Source: Epiperipatus broadwayi
Lineage: Eukaryota; Onychophora; Udeonychophora; Euonychophora; Peripatidae
Direction: 5' to 3'
Length of the DNA stretch: 64,000 nucleotides
Assembly (NCBI GenBank): GCA_028023455.1
Contig: JAQFVV010006469.1
Location: 62,001 to 126,000, forward strand
Below, one piece after another: positions 46,201-58,480 of the stretch (positions are counted from its first letter, which is position 1; each line of letters starts with the position of its first letter). The notes under the pieces were generated by a model. It was given only the letters and a program-made list of their open reading frames with translations. It was not told the DNA's origin and did not search any database. The translations under genes were made by a program, and so were the position numbers.

Positions 46201-46329
46201 AAAATATTATAAAAGAATTTTGTAGATATTCCAACAAGAGTTAAATTCATTAATGGTTTTATTAAGTCTTTTAATTTTGCTGCATGTCTATAGATTTAAT
46301 AATTATTAGTTGTGTGGTTCATAGTTGTA

Positions 46330-47950
46330 TTTGAAAACATTAATAAAGGTATGTGGTTATTGATGTCCATTTTTAAAAAGATTTGAGCCATGATTATGGA
46401 TTAACTTGAATATGTTACAAAACTCCATTTGGTGACTAGGAAGGTCAAATCCTGCTGACATTTTGGTTGGATCTGGAAAAAAAATTTGTAACCTTGTGAG
46501 AATTTTATTTTTTATACTATAATTCTTCAGTTATAGATTCTTTGTTGAACATCCAGAAAGAGGATTTTGATTTGAAACAAGTTTTAAAAGTTGAAGTTAT
46601 ATCTTGAATTATTGATAAGCTTAATTAACTTTTGATATATTTTCTGTGAAGTAATTTTTAATATCTTATGGAACAACAAGTGGAAAAACAGGAAGCCACT
46701 ACAAAGGAATAGTGTTAAGGGTACTATTAATAATATTTCTCATGGTAATATTTATTGAGCATACAAAAGTTTAGTATGGTCAATTTTCCTCCAAGGAAAC
46801 TGCCAAGTACCCACATCACAACCCTGATTAATGCTAGTCTGCTTTCTAAGGAAGTTATTTTTAGAAATTATTTTAGATGTAGCCATAGATAGACGACAAA
46901 AATAATTTAAGCTATGGTTCAAGGTTACTTCTAGTTAGTGTGGATAAGATTGTGTTTCTGTCTATTGTTTGCAAGATATTATATTCAGATTACATATTAT
47001 TTTCTGAATGTTGAACCTACTATTTTTATTGAATTAGAAATAAGATTCAAATCTTTAAAAAGGGTTACTTATATTATTCATGTCTTTATTTCTGTAAAAG
47101 ATCTTTTTGTGAAATCAAAGTAGGTTAATTTCCTACTTTCTAAATGTGAAAGATCATTAATGAATATATTAAATAAAATAGATGAGAAAATTGAACTCTG
47201 TAGTAAACTACTCTGTAGAACTTTGAATCTATTATGATTATCATTTAGAAACACTTGAATTCTTTTATTGAACAATATTTTGTTAAGTAAATTAATGGTT
47301 TTTCTTTATTTAAGAAATTTTAGAGACTTTAGACTAAGTCCATTTTTTAAAAAATCCAAATCATAAACTGAGATTAAATCAATAAAGGTAGTACCAGTTT
47401 TTGCTTTTTAATTTACTTTGAAAACTCATTTAAATGTGGGTTGGTAGAGATAAAATTTGTTGACAGTATTTTTTCTGGCCTAAATTCAACCTGTTCTATA
47501 GAAAGATAGTTGCCAGCATGACACTTTCAAACAGTTTATAAGAAACATATAATAATGATTTTGGGTGACGATTTACTGGATTATTGTTAGGTTTATTTGA
47601 TTTTAAGGTGGCTATAGTTTTGCTACTATTCCACATTTTTTCTATAGTAATAATAATTTTGCAGTCTAGTTTTGCTAATCTTACTTTGGATTAGGTTTAA
47701 TATTCATTAAAAACTCTGATAGTATGCTATCTGCTCCTATGGTCTTTTTTGTTTAAAATAGTCTAGAGCAAGTTCAAATTTATGAATATCTACTGGTTTT
47801 ATTAAGTTAATATTACAGGAACATTGTAAAAGAGAAGTTTGCAATTCTGTTTCAATAATGTTTTTTTCCATAATATCATTAATAGATTTGGCAAAATAAT
47901 CAATTATTTGTTTGCTCAAGAATTCATATAATATTCGAACTCCAGAAGTG
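46330..47950 (-). pseudogene. LINE reverse-transcriptase fragment (family J, copy 2)
   Basis: On the minus strand, in order: a pre-RT stretch (47919-47737, IDYFAKSINDIMEKN...PVDIHKFELALDYF); EQVEFRPEK (about 47500), parallel to EQAGFRLEP of copy 1; GTTFIDLISVYDLDF (about 47390-47350), corresponding to the 'F.Dl..AFD' motif A; and FNKRIQVFLND with IFSSILFNIFINDLSHLE (47275-47130), the 'PQGs.lsp.LFn.fINDl' block. C-terminal coding probably extends to about 46.33 kb but is unreadable. Stops and the damaged motifs show it is dead. Confidence 0.75.
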
Positions 47951-48069
47951 ATAGAGTTGAGCTATAATCCATAAAAATTGAGTTCTTCTACCACTGCAAT
48001 AAACTCTATAGAGTAATAATGTAATTCCAATAGTTTTAAACTTTTCTCAAAAAAATGTAATTCAATATA

Positions 48070-48222
48070 AATAATACATACAACACATATACTAAGAATA
48101 CTTTAAATTAAAAATGTTAATTACATCAACATATATGCTAAACATGCTATGTTGATGTAATTAACATTTTTATTTTAAAGTATTAAACAAGCTTTTCTTA
48201 GTATATGTGTTGTATGTATTAT
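48070..48222. mobile_element. foldback/MITE with arms of about 65-75 bp
   Basis: The left arm contains aataatacatacaacacat and aaaaatgttaattacatcaa. The right arm is complementary, with tatgttgatgtaattaacat and tatgtgttgtatgtattatt, plus an extra aaacaagcttt bulge. The loop is about 15 bp. Confidence 0.8.
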
Positions 48223-48254
48223 TTGTAGAGGAATAAGTAAATAAATAAATAGAA

Positions 48255-48365
48255 CCTTGCTGTCAAGCATTGGTGGTCGAGAGGGCAGCACAGCCTCCTT
48301 ACAGGCAGTTGTCCCAGGTTAGCAGGTTTGCTTCCTGGCCGATGCTATAACACATGAAAAAAAAT
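48255..48365 (+). mobile_element. tRNA-derived SINE copy
   Basis: The phrase gtcaagcattggtggtcgag begins the element, as in the 15.9-kb copy. It continues through a box-B region (ggtttgcttcctggcc) to gatgctataacacatg and an A tail. The 8-mer aaatagaa flanks it (about 48247 and 48362) and may be a short target-site duplication. It abuts the 48.07-48.22 kb foldback. Confidence 0.82.
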
Positions 48366-48630
48366 AGAATATCACAATAATGTGCATTAATGAAGAACAC
48401 AATTAAATCCTTATTATAAGTATTTACCATTTTGGCTTTTTCAAGTTGAAAGCATTTTTGATATTGTTGCAAACAGAACTTAAAAGTCATGATTATGGTG
48501 CACAGTATTAAAAATGCTTTCATCAACTAAAAGTTATGATTATGATAAAATATATTGAAAATATATTGCCTTGAAAGAGCTAAAATAACAAATACTGAAA
48601 ACAATAATTTATTTTCTTTATTAATGATCT

Positions 48631-48674
48631 TTGAAGTCTAATTGAAATTAGAATGTATATCATATAGACTTCAA

Positions 48675-48709
<35 letters not shown>

Positions 48710-48757
48710 ATATATATATATAGACATTGAAGTCTAATTGAAATTAGAATGTAATCA
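48631..48757. repeat. TA microsatellite inside a palindrome with direct-repeat flanks
   Basis: ttgaagtctaattgaaatta occurs at 48631 and 48727. Between them gacttcaatgtctatata and its complement flank a long TA repeat, so the whole folds back. Confidence 0.75.
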
Positions 48758-48769
48758 GGCAATGACCAA

Positions 48770-49495
48770 TTAAAAGTAGCAGTACATTTTATAATTGTGA
48801 TCTAGAAATAACATTATCAACTTGCATTGCCAATTGTAATTGGTCATTCCCTGGTTACTGAAAATTTATCCAGATTAGTACACAGAAATTATTTCCCATT
48901 GTATTCGAATATGCACATCTATAAGTCCAAGAAAATCTTTAAATTATATATTGTAATATAGTTTGCAAGTATCAATTTTCTGAACTCACAACTTTGACAT
49001 CATTTACATTAGATAAATGATGCTGCCAATCACATTTATTTATATACATTGGTTAATTTTTCCTATACAATAGTGATTGATATAAGCAATAGGAACTCTA
49101 AGAAAAGTTTAAAATAAAAGGTTTATTATATTATGCTGAGCAGCTATCAATATCTTAATTCTAATATCAGATTCATATCAATAACTCTTATATCAATCAC
49201 ATTTATTTGTCCATTTTTGAATTATATTGAGACCACATGCAGTTGTAAACAATGCTGCCCTTGATCAAAGTGATGAACAGACTATTTACTGTGATCACCT
49301 TTTTTCATATTGAATAAGATAATATCACCACTTAGAGTACAATCTGGTGAATACAATGAGTGTTTAATTGGAATAAAAGTTGTTTACAGAAAATTTTTGC
49401 TGTCAAATCAAGAGTGATTGAATATCTGCTATGGCTTATTAGATCTTGTTTAATACCTATTTTTTAGTCTTTATTTTCTTTCTTACTTATTTTAT
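48770..49495. other. AT-rich DNA, no gene seen
   Basis: tgaccaattaaaagtag at 48763 and a stretch with attgtaattggtcattc at 48831 form a small inverted pair. Otherwise nothing is recognised. Confidence 0.45.
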
Positions 49496-49499
49496 GACT

Positions 49500-50075
49500 A
49501 TATATGTTTAAACAAAGGGAGTAAATCACCCTTCCTCAAGCTATGCATTAAAAACCCTTTAAATGTTGAACAAAGAATCAAGATTAGAATGAATCAACTC
49601 ATTCTTGGAGTTCTGATATTTGTAAACATATCTTTGTCAACATTGCTAATAATTTAGAGTAAAATTAATATCACCCAGATTGAATATGGCACTTAATATT
49701 TATTAAACTAATAATCAATTATACAAGGCTAGAAATGGAATCTCTTTTTTAATATTTTGATTATTATAATTAAATGTGATTTAATATGAAAACATTAAAT
49801 TAAACATAGGCAATGTATAGATGGAAAGAAAAAAAATAATTATTCCCCCTCAGGTTTAGTTTAATAAACATTAAGTGCCATATTTCATCTGGGTGTGTGT
49901 GGTTGATATATTATTTTCACTTTGAATTAATGTTAACAAAAGTATGCTTACAAACATCAGAATTCAAAGAGTAAATGAATTTATTCTATTGTTAATCCTT
50001 TTTTCAACATTTAGAGTAATTTTAGTTTAGCATGAAATACATCTTGGGGATTATTTGCCTTTTTCAGATATCTTT
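49500..50075. mobile_element. large foldback element with arms of about 200 bp
   Basis: The left arm (about 49500-49710) and right arm (about 49850-50075) are inverted and diverged. tatcacccagattgaatatg pairs with catatttcatctgggtgtgt, gcacttaatatttattaaac with gtttaataaacattaagtgc, and aaatgttgaacaaagaatca with the region around ttttttcaacattt. The centre is about 140 bp. This is the longest foldback in the window, and its arms are clearly older than those at 43.9 or 62.3 kb. Confidence 0.75.
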
Positions 50076-50079
50076 ATTG

Positions 50080-53000
50080 CTATATAAAAAATTTAATTTT
50101 GTGTAAAAAAAATATAATAAACATGAAAAAAAAGATGGAAGTTGAATTAATGAAACTATGCTGTTATGTTTAATACGACAAAACCGAAACATAATCTTTA
50201 ATTGAATTTAAAGTTTATGTCTGGGATATAAAAGAGATGATAATCTTTAGCCTAATAAATTATTATTAATATATTTATCTAAAGTGGATGATATCAAAGA
50301 TGTAGGAGTGGAAAGTTTGTCATTTGTAGTTCAAATTAAACCTCATACAAAAAAGTTCTAAAAATGAATATAAATAACCTTTGCCATGTAAAGTTGACCA
50401 CTTGAAAGAATTAAAAGAGACTTAATTTACATCTTTGCCTAATGCTGTCCACATCTGTAAAGATCAGAACTTGCATACATTAATGATCATTTCGATACAT
50501 TGCTTTGACAGTCTGGTAAAAAGGCTAGTGAATTAACATTAGTGATATATAATTTACATACATATTGTACTGGATGCTATAATGATGGAACAGTAAGTAA
50601 TATAACAATGATGATGAAGCTGATCATAGTGATCAAATCATAATTTAGACAATCATTGTAATACAAATAACTAACTGCTATACTAAGGAATCAATGTCAT
50701 AATGCTCACAATCAAAATTTTATTCATTCAGTACAGTATTGGTAAATTGCTGCCAGATCACAATCATCACTGATGTATATAATATCATTTTTGATAAACT
50801 GATTATATATCTTTAGTAAAAATCTCATTCATTTGAACTGATCATAAAGATAATATTAGGAACTCAAATCATCTTTAATACTTGCATAGCTTCTGGCAAC
50901 ACTTTCTTCTGGATTCATATATTTATGCCTACTTAAATTTACTCTTTAAAAATGTACTGTATTACAGTAAGTCATTCATGGGTTAGCATAGTCTAATAGC
51001 ACTTGGAGCTCTATTCTATGTATTTGATGTTCTACTATCATATATATAAATAAACTGTATGCTATGCAAGCAGGTTAAGAATTGACTAAATAATGAATAC
51101 AGACATTACTCTAATTTTAAAATAATTGTAACAAGTTACGATAATAACAAAGAAATTCAAAGTATATATTCGTGTTTCATTGTGTACAAAATATATGAAA
51201 TCACCCTCTTTATCTTCCTTTAACTCTTCAAAGATATAAGAATATACTGCATGACATCATTTGCTAATTGTATACATTTTTTATGATATAAAAACTTGCA
51301 TTGTTTAATATCTTATAATAAAAAATATATACAAAAGTATTATTTTCAAAATGTATTAATCTCTTTTCTTTGTAAATTTAATATTAAACATATAAATATT
51401 CAGCATGAATAAAACTAATTTAAAACAACTTACGTAAATGAAAAACGTAAATTTTATAAAAAGTTTAAAAGAGAGAACAAAACAAAAAGCAAATTACTAC
51501 ATAATTGTTATTATCTTGAAATATTTGAATTAACTAGAATATCATGAAAATTAAAGTTTTATCAAATTTTGAATGAGATTTTACAAATATTATCTCATAT
51601 TTATATTCTTGTTTATTTAATTTATTGTTCTTCTTAGTAAGTTATTCTTTGTTAGAAAGCCTTTCCCAAATGTTGAGACTTTCTGTAGTTATTTTTCAAT
51701 ATCAATAACTTTGATAAATGGAACTTTTTTTTAAAGCTAAGTTTTCTTCACAATATTATTTTATTTCAATCCATTGGCTGATTTTTATTTTTTCCACAAC
51801 TCTTTGTTGATAAACACATTGCATAGGAAAGATAGTAGGCAAATTACAAACATATTCAAAGCTGTAAATCTTTTTTCAGAACTACATTTCCAGACTATGA
51901 TGATGACTTTGTTAAATTGATAATATTCAAACTTTCTTATGATTATAATTAAAAGACCAATAACTTAACAGTTTCTTAATGTCAGGTTTACTTATTTTAT
52001 TCCAACTTTTTTCTTGAACTTCTGTTGATTCTTTGAAAAGTTTTATTTCTGATATCTTCAAATATTGATTGCTACTGACTGAATTCCACCTTCAACTGAT
52101 TCTCTTGTAATTGCAAAGCGGAGAGAAATTATATTAGAACTGTTTACTAAAGAACAACCAAATAGTTTCCATCTCTTATATACTTTCCTCTCTATTGTCT
52201 TATTTGGTCCTCCCACATGCCAGCTTGTATTCTCTGTCCTTTCACACCATAGTCTCTGGATAAAAAATCATAAAAATAACTTAATTAGAATAATCTAAAA
52301 ATTAAAATCTTAAAATACAAAAGTATCTTTACATAAATCTTAAAGTAAAACATTTTTTGTTTACTTTGCAATATTTTATAATATTCAATTTCAAATTTAT
52401 TGATAAATGTTAAAAATCTTATATAGTAAGCCTGTGTTCAATGCTCTTATAGCCTACATCTAAAACTCCAAGTATACAAATTATACTTGTATTCAATCAA
52501 ATATTATGACTATTATAAATGATTTTGTCATAGACAATTTTAGCTCCCATTAAAAATATAATACAATTTTTTTTTCTTTACAATAAATAAATATAAATTT
52601 TAATCAATATTGTTTCCCAGGATTTTAATTACTTTTATTTAATTTTATAATGGAAAATTGGTTTAAATCCTTAACAGTGTTCTAATAATTCAATTTTTTT
52701 TAAAAAATTTCCAGTATTAAGATATTTACTTAGCATAAATATGTATTTTTTTATTTTTTATATTCACATACATTTCTCTTAAAAATTATAGCTGTTTATG
52801 GTATAGTTTTATTCACAATAACCATATTTTATGACTTGAGTCATTATACAAAATTAACAATAGTTTCTGATGTACCCACACAATTTATAATGTTACTTTT
52901 TTTTTTGAATATATATTTTTTTATTGATACTTTAATTTCCATAGTTTTTGCTTCTAGGCTTAATTTTTTAAACTTATTATTTTAACATCCCTATGATTAT

Positions 53001-53565
53001 TAACATTTTTAATGTTATATATACCACAAATAATATGTAATAAAATAAATTCTACAAGATTAAGTAAATTATTATCAAATATTATGGTAATAAATTTAAA
53101 ACAATATTTTTTTTGCTAAGCCAGGCTTTCGATACACATTGTTTTGTGAAATCATGACTAAAATGAATATAAGCAAATATATTAACACATCCTCATCTCA
53201 TGCATACAATAAAAAATGAAAAGTAAAATAAGCATGACCCATAATTAACCCTTAAGAACTCCATAAATATAAGAGCCAATAGCATTCCTCTTAGCAAGCA
53301 TTGGTCATTTAATCCAATGACCTAGACAACTGCTATTCCAGTTTACACAGGCAAATGTACTATAATAAGTGACTAGTTTAATGTATGTTTATATGCATAA
53401 GGATATGCTAAAATATTTGCTAATATTCACTTTAGTTGTACTTTGATAAAGGTACATCAAATTTAAAGCCTGGCTTAGCAAAGGGATAAATATTGTTTTA
53501 GTCAGAAATTTATTTCTATAATAGTTGATAATTATCTACATACTCTTGCAGTATTTTAGTATATA
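50080..53565. other. AT-rich DNA, no gene seen
   Basis: No coding trace can be named. The patch at 52070-52260 is compositionally distinct (cctcccacatgccagcttg, tgtcctttcacaccatagtc) and could be the antisense of an old element's coding tail, but I cannot identify it. Confidence 0.45.
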
Positions 53566-53570
53566 TAAAC

Positions 53571-53786
53571 ATAATCAATAAAATTATCAAAATTACCGCA
53601 AATTCACAACTCAACCAGGCTAGCCAAAAACATAAATTCTAAAACACAACCAATGGTTTCACTACAACAAGCAGACTTCTCAAATGTGAAGAAAATTTTA
53701 CTTGAGAAGTCTGTTTGTAGCAGTGAAATAGTTTATATTTTTTGGCTATTCTGGTTAAGTTGTAAATTTGAGGTAATTTTGATTAT
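53571..53786. mobile_element. foldback/MITE with arms of about 85-110 bp
   Basis: The left arm contains gcaaattcacaactcaacca, ggctagccaaaaacataaa and caagcagacttctcaa. The right arm is complementary, with ttgagaagtctgtttgtagc, ttttggctattctggttaag and ttgtaaatttgaggtaattt. It is followed by a short TA/TG repeat and ttgtgatgggtatt, which itself pairs with cccctatcacaa at about 53830. Confidence 0.8.
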
Positions 53787-53849
53787 ATACATATATGTAT
53801 ATATTGTGATGGGTATTAAAATTTAAACCCCTATCACAAAGGTTAATTA

Positions 53850-54210
53850 ACTGTACTAAAAAATACACAGAAAAAGAGTTTAAAATATATGTAAATGCGT
53901 CTGTGAATCAAAAAAAGGCATATATGCATTATGTAAATTATAATTTTTACGTTAATGCAAAACAAAATGGTCATTCAAAGTTAAGATTTGAAATTTTTTT
54001 TTTAAAAAAGAAAGAAAAAGATGAAAAGGTGATACTACATGTAATTACATTAGCAATTTATTAATTAGTGTAGATACTTGCATAATATTTTTTTTTGTTA
54101 AGTAGTAAGTGGAATATTAGTAAAAAATAAAATGTCTTTTCTGAAAGAAAAAGAGAAAAGTATATAATTATCCAAGAATGGATTAATTATAAATTCTTAT
54201 TTTATCTTAG
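53850..54210. other. AT-rich DNA, no gene seen
   Basis: Nothing recognisable lies between the foldback and the SINE. Confidence 0.45.
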
Positions 54211-54211
54211 C

Positions 54212-54300
54212 AAAAGTCGAGTGCTTTACAAGCAGTTATCCCCAGGTTAGCGGATTCACTTCCCGGCTGATGTTATGGCACATGAGAAAAAAATAAAATA
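54212..54300 (+). mobile_element. tRNA-derived SINE copy, 5' part degraded
   Basis: agtcgagtgctttacaagca, ccccaggttagcggattcac and ttcccggctgatgttatggc, then acatgag and an A-rich tail, parallel the 48.3-kb copy. The box A region is only partly recognisable. Confidence 0.75.
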
Positions 54301-54839
54301 AATCTTGTACTGATTTCAGATACAAGATTTGCCTTTTGTTTTAGTCAAATCTGGCTATCAACTTATTAGAAAAATCTTAATTACAGGCTATTTAAAGATA
54401 TGTCTGAATAGAATGGAAATTTTTTATATTAGTTTCTTTTGGTGTAAGATTGAAGTGAAGATAAGGGAGGAATACTGGCCACATTCATAATGAATCAGCA
54501 TTTTCTTTTATGAAAAAGACTTATAAGAAGAAAAGTTTGTATTTGAATAGTTATCTTATATCCAGTTTGTTTAGTCTGGATGTTGCCTCAATTTCTCTTT
54601 AGGTTGTTTTAAAAACAAACATTAAAAGTAAAACCTTAAGTGACCTGGAGCTTGGAAAGAGCTAACTGGGACAGTTGATTAGAAAACAAAGATTGTAATA
54701 AGTATTCTGTGATTCTGTGCACTAAAAAGTATATCATGGATAAAATGTGCAATCTTAAGTGCAAGATACTAAAAACTATGGAGTAGAGATTGCCTGAGTA
54801 TACCAGACTTGTCATCTGCAATTACAATGTAACTGTATT

Positions 54840-55700
54840 GTTTCTATTGTCAACTGTCTTCTGCAGGATCATCGGTTTGCCAAACAGAGTTTCTCATAAA
54901 AGAAATGAAGAGACATTTACATATGAATTGCCTGTGCTTGAAAGTTTGATGAGGATATAAAAGACGACTAGATAGATTTTAAATTTACACATATCAGCAA
55001 GCCTACTTATTTTATTGTTATATTCCTGGAAATTTAGGTAAACAATTTGTTTGTTTTTTTATATTTTATTTCAATTATAATTTTTTTAATGTTTTTTCAA
55101 GTATTAATTTTATGGCCAATTATGAACTTTTGACTTGTTATTTTTTTTTCCTATTAATGATACAAATCTGTATTTAAAGATTTTAAGGTTGAGATGGATG
55201 TTATTGTTCGGCTTTGGTATTTTTTTTTGCTTACTCTAATTGATGAAACTTTAAATTTAGTAATATATCACTGCAATCTATCAGATTATATTACCATCTT
55301 TTGTAAATACTGCCTTTTAAGCATTTGTTTTGTGAATGAACAACATTTAAAAAAATGCTTGGCACTTCAATAGATTCTGCCATTCTGGATTGCTTACTAA
55401 TTTATTTGTGGAAAAAAGCAGGGGATACAACCTCTGGAATCAGTGATTTTTGGTCTATTTACTGGATCAGATATATAAATGGCATAGTTGTCATCGCATG
55501 ATAAAGGTAGACTAGATAATTTTTTTCTTTTGCATGAACATTTTCTCACTTCATATTAAATTCACAATGAAAACAGAGAATGATGGGAAATTTCCTTTTT
55601 GTGCACATAAAGTTTCAGAATGGATCTTTTGTCATTTTCTACATTCATAAAAAAGCACAGATGGAGATTTAAATTTTCATTTTATTATCACCCTGTTCAG
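54840..55700 (+). pseudogene. Penelope-like RT fragment (PLE-2)
   Basis: From 55242 the frame reads DETLNLVIYH..., like the PLE 'DEt..lv' stretch after 'LFTNIPl'. At about 55360-55430 another frame reads LGTSIDSAILDCLLIYLWKK, matching the '(A)MGSpiSailA..yle' block. WIRYINGIVVIA at about 55465-55500 replaces the RYVDDt.vi box, so both catalytic Asp residues are lost. KFTMKTENDGKFPF at about 55559-55600 matches 'KFTmE.E.dgkLPFLD'. Multiple frameshifts occur. The region 54.84-55.2 kb upstream may hold earlier RT blocks but is not readable with confidence. Confidence 0.78.
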
Positions 55701-55749
55701 ATGTTTTTTTATAGCAAAATTTTTTTTCACTAAAGAAATTGGCCCCATG

Positions 55750-56580
55750 GATCAATCCAGTGAAGAGTAAGAAATATTATGTAAAAAAATACCTTGATAA
55801 TTAAAATTACAATTAGGAACCATAGATAAAGCCTTACCCCAAATCCAGAAAAGTCATAGTTAAATAATGATTAGAGAATGTATTTATCATATAAGAGAAA
55901 TTACACACAGTTTTGTGTATATTTTAAAAAGATGTAATTTAAAAACTATGTATGCTACTAATCAAGTAATGGAATTTTGTTTAAAGTGTATGATTCAGTT
56001 CCTCTTGAGTCACAAGGATGTAAGGCCCTAAACATGTGAATTCAGCAAAGCAGCACTCATTCATCATCACTATCATCTCTCCATCCTTGTTAGAGATATC
56101 AGTCACAATATACATTTTTTTAATACCACAATGTTATCTAGGTGTGATTACTCAATACCAAAGATATATAGAGATGTCATTAAGATTCTTAAAGCACCAA
56201 ACTAGGCCAACAAACATATTTAGATTAATTTCCATTTGGAATTTTTTTGAAATTCATTCATCAAATCAGCTGATAACTTTATATTAGATTATTAATCTGC
56301 TATCAATCCCTCCACTCAATTTCTAGTTTAAAAAATATTTTTATTGAATGGATTTTGAATGTTGTTCCACATGTTGAATGCAGTATCTGCTCTTTAAAAA
56401 ATATTTCTTACTCATATGATAGCAGATACAATCCAGTCTGGGAATCAGTACAATAGTGCTGCTAATTACACATAATTTTTTTTGTAATTCATCATTAACT
56501 GCCTTTTTAAAAAACCCTATGTTTTAAAACTGACACCAATAATCTCATTGCAAATTGCATTACCTGCTATGGTTATGATA
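55750..56580. other. AT-rich DNA, no gene seen
   Basis: The 83-codon open frame at 56036-56287 has no recognisable motif and shows no clear coding bias. Confidence 0.45.
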
Positions 56581-56595
56581 GGTAAATAGTTATAA

Positions 56596-57109
56596 AACAG
56601 GCAAAACTCTCCATACAGTAATGCCACCCTGTGCCAACCAGAGTAATCAATGGATGCCAAGACTTGTGCATAAAATCTCCATCTAGTGCCTATTTCCCCA
56701 GACTAGTTTCTGGTTTGTGTTTTCAATTTCATTCTCATAGTTTTGTAGTTAAGTAGAGATAAGAGGTGGCTGCTGGAGGGTTGCATTAGATCCTAAGATC
56801 TAGGTGCAGTGCTCTCAGATCAAAGACTCCTTGCTGATGATCTTAGGATCTAATGAAACCCTCCAGAAGTCACCTTTTATCTCTACTTAACTACAAAACT
56901 ATGAGAATAAAATTAAAAATACAAACCAGAAACTAGTCTGGGTAAATTGAATGAGTAGGCACTAGATGGGGATTTTATGCACAAGCCTTCTGGCATCCCT
57001 TGATTACTCAGATTGGCACAGAGTAGCACTACTATATGGAGAGTTTTGCCTGCTTAATAACAGTTATGTGCTAGCGTAAGGGATGGTGATTATGTGATGT
57101 TTAGTGTTT
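56596..57109. mobile_element. foldback element, family F, longest copy, with 13-bp flanking repeats
   Basis: This is a 514-bp element. Inverted repeats aggcaaaactctccatacag (from 56600) and its complement near 57025-57050 enclose a second nested palindrome of about 75-bp arms (catagttttgtagttaagta and ggattgcat-type sequence against tacttaactacaaaactatg). The flanking 13-mer taaatagttataa is exact at 56583-56595 and 57110-57122. Copies lie at 2.9, 26.06 and 26.37 kb. There is no ORF. The flanking repeat is longer than is usual for cut-and-paste MITEs. Confidence 0.85.
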
Positions 57110-57124
57110 TAAATAGTTATAACT

Positions 57125-58095
57125 TAACATTTTTTGTTTCCTTTTTAATGATCTCAGTTAATTCCTTTAAATTACTGGTTTTAGAATTAAATTAGTATAT
57201 ATTTATATCATTTTTGCAAAAATTTATTTTAAAAATGTGCTACCAGAATCATCTAATATATATGATAATTTTATCAAATTTTTTTTAGTTTTATTTAATA
57301 TTTGAAAGAAATTTCATGCATTATGATTTTAAAACTTTTAAAATAAAAAGAATTATATATTTTACTTCATTTATACATTCCATTCCATCTTTTTAAAACA
57401 TAATGTTATATTTTTTAAAGTTTAAATTAGAATTCCTGACAAAATTTTAGGCATAGGCATGAAACAACTCAGGACATATAGAATAAGCATATTGTTATTG
57501 ATAACATATGAATGTATAATAGAAATTGTATATGTTAAAATCCAACCGTTTATCATTTAATTACAAATGCAAACTAAAATTTGAATTACTTTCTATATTT
57601 ATATCAGTTGCAAAAATTTTAAAAAGCCTTAATTGACAAATAAAATATACCACGATCTCCAATATTTTCTTTTAATTACGAAAATAAAATAATTTCAGTG
57701 AAAGATTAAAATTTTGAAATAGAAAATAAGTTGAGCAGCAATAATAATTTTTATTTTTATTTTTCACAAATTATTTTAAAAGTAATTTTTAAAAGTCACC
57801 CTTGAATAACACGTACAACTTTTTTTTATATTCTAAAATATCTATAAGTTATCATTTTTTAAACATGTATGTTTAATTTAGTTCTAAAAGCTTTAATTAT
57901 TAAGAAATTAATAATAAAATTGCCCTTATAAAATATGATATTAAAGCATATTTTAAAGAGGTCAGTTCATTTTAAAAGATTGGCTATTATATGTGTTTGT
58001 GATCTAATATTCTACAGGGTGTTAAATAGAGGGACAGTTGGAATGATCCAAACATATTATAAAAAACCTAGATAGAGACCACATGTGATACTAAT
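57125..58095. other. AT-rich DNA, no gene seen
   Basis: Nothing recognised. CpG is low but present (aaccgtt, cacgatctc, tacgaaa, acacgtac). Confidence 0.45.
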
Positions 58096-58099
58096 TTCA

Positions 58100-58480
58100 G
58101 CATCTAATATTAAGTAATGAATGTCTTAAGAAACATTTTAAACTTTATTAAAACTTTCCAAATACATTCAATTGTTACTAATGGCATATAAGTTAGTATA
58201 TAACACATTGTTAGGAGTGGTATTATTCTCCTATCTTCTTTAGCCTAAACAATGTTAATCTAGCATGGAAATCAAACCTAGATTTTTAGATTCATGAATA
58301 TTGAATTATAAGGTAACACTCAAATCAACTGAACTATACTATTGTTGACAGTTGAATATATTTGGGAAATTTAAACAAAGCTTAAAATTTTCATAAAGAC
58401 ATTCAATATTTAATATCAGAAGGTGGAAATAGTCCAACATATAATTAATACTAAAATGCCATCATTACAAACATTGAGAC
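58100..58480. repeat. PLE-1-related terminal repeat with tRNA-like core, palindromic
   Basis: The right part (cataaagacattcaatattt at about 58396, ggtggaaatagtccaacata at about 58425, and ccatcattacaaac at about 58462) matches the terminal repeats of PLE-1 (10.50-10.62 and 13.59-13.65 kb). The left part (aatgtcttaagaaacatttt at about 58116) is an inverted copy. The middle, on the minus strand, resembles 13.33-13.44 kb, including ggtttgatttcc as a degraded box B. It may be a solo PLE end or a non-autonomous derivative. Confidence 0.7.

Noticed and set aside
48580-48762. 60-codon frame of Ile/Tyr repeats on the minus strand
   Set aside because: It is an artefact of the TA microsatellite.
52070-52260. 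Possible transposase coding tail on the minus strand
   Set aside because: The composition is suggestive, but no known motif could be read in any frame.
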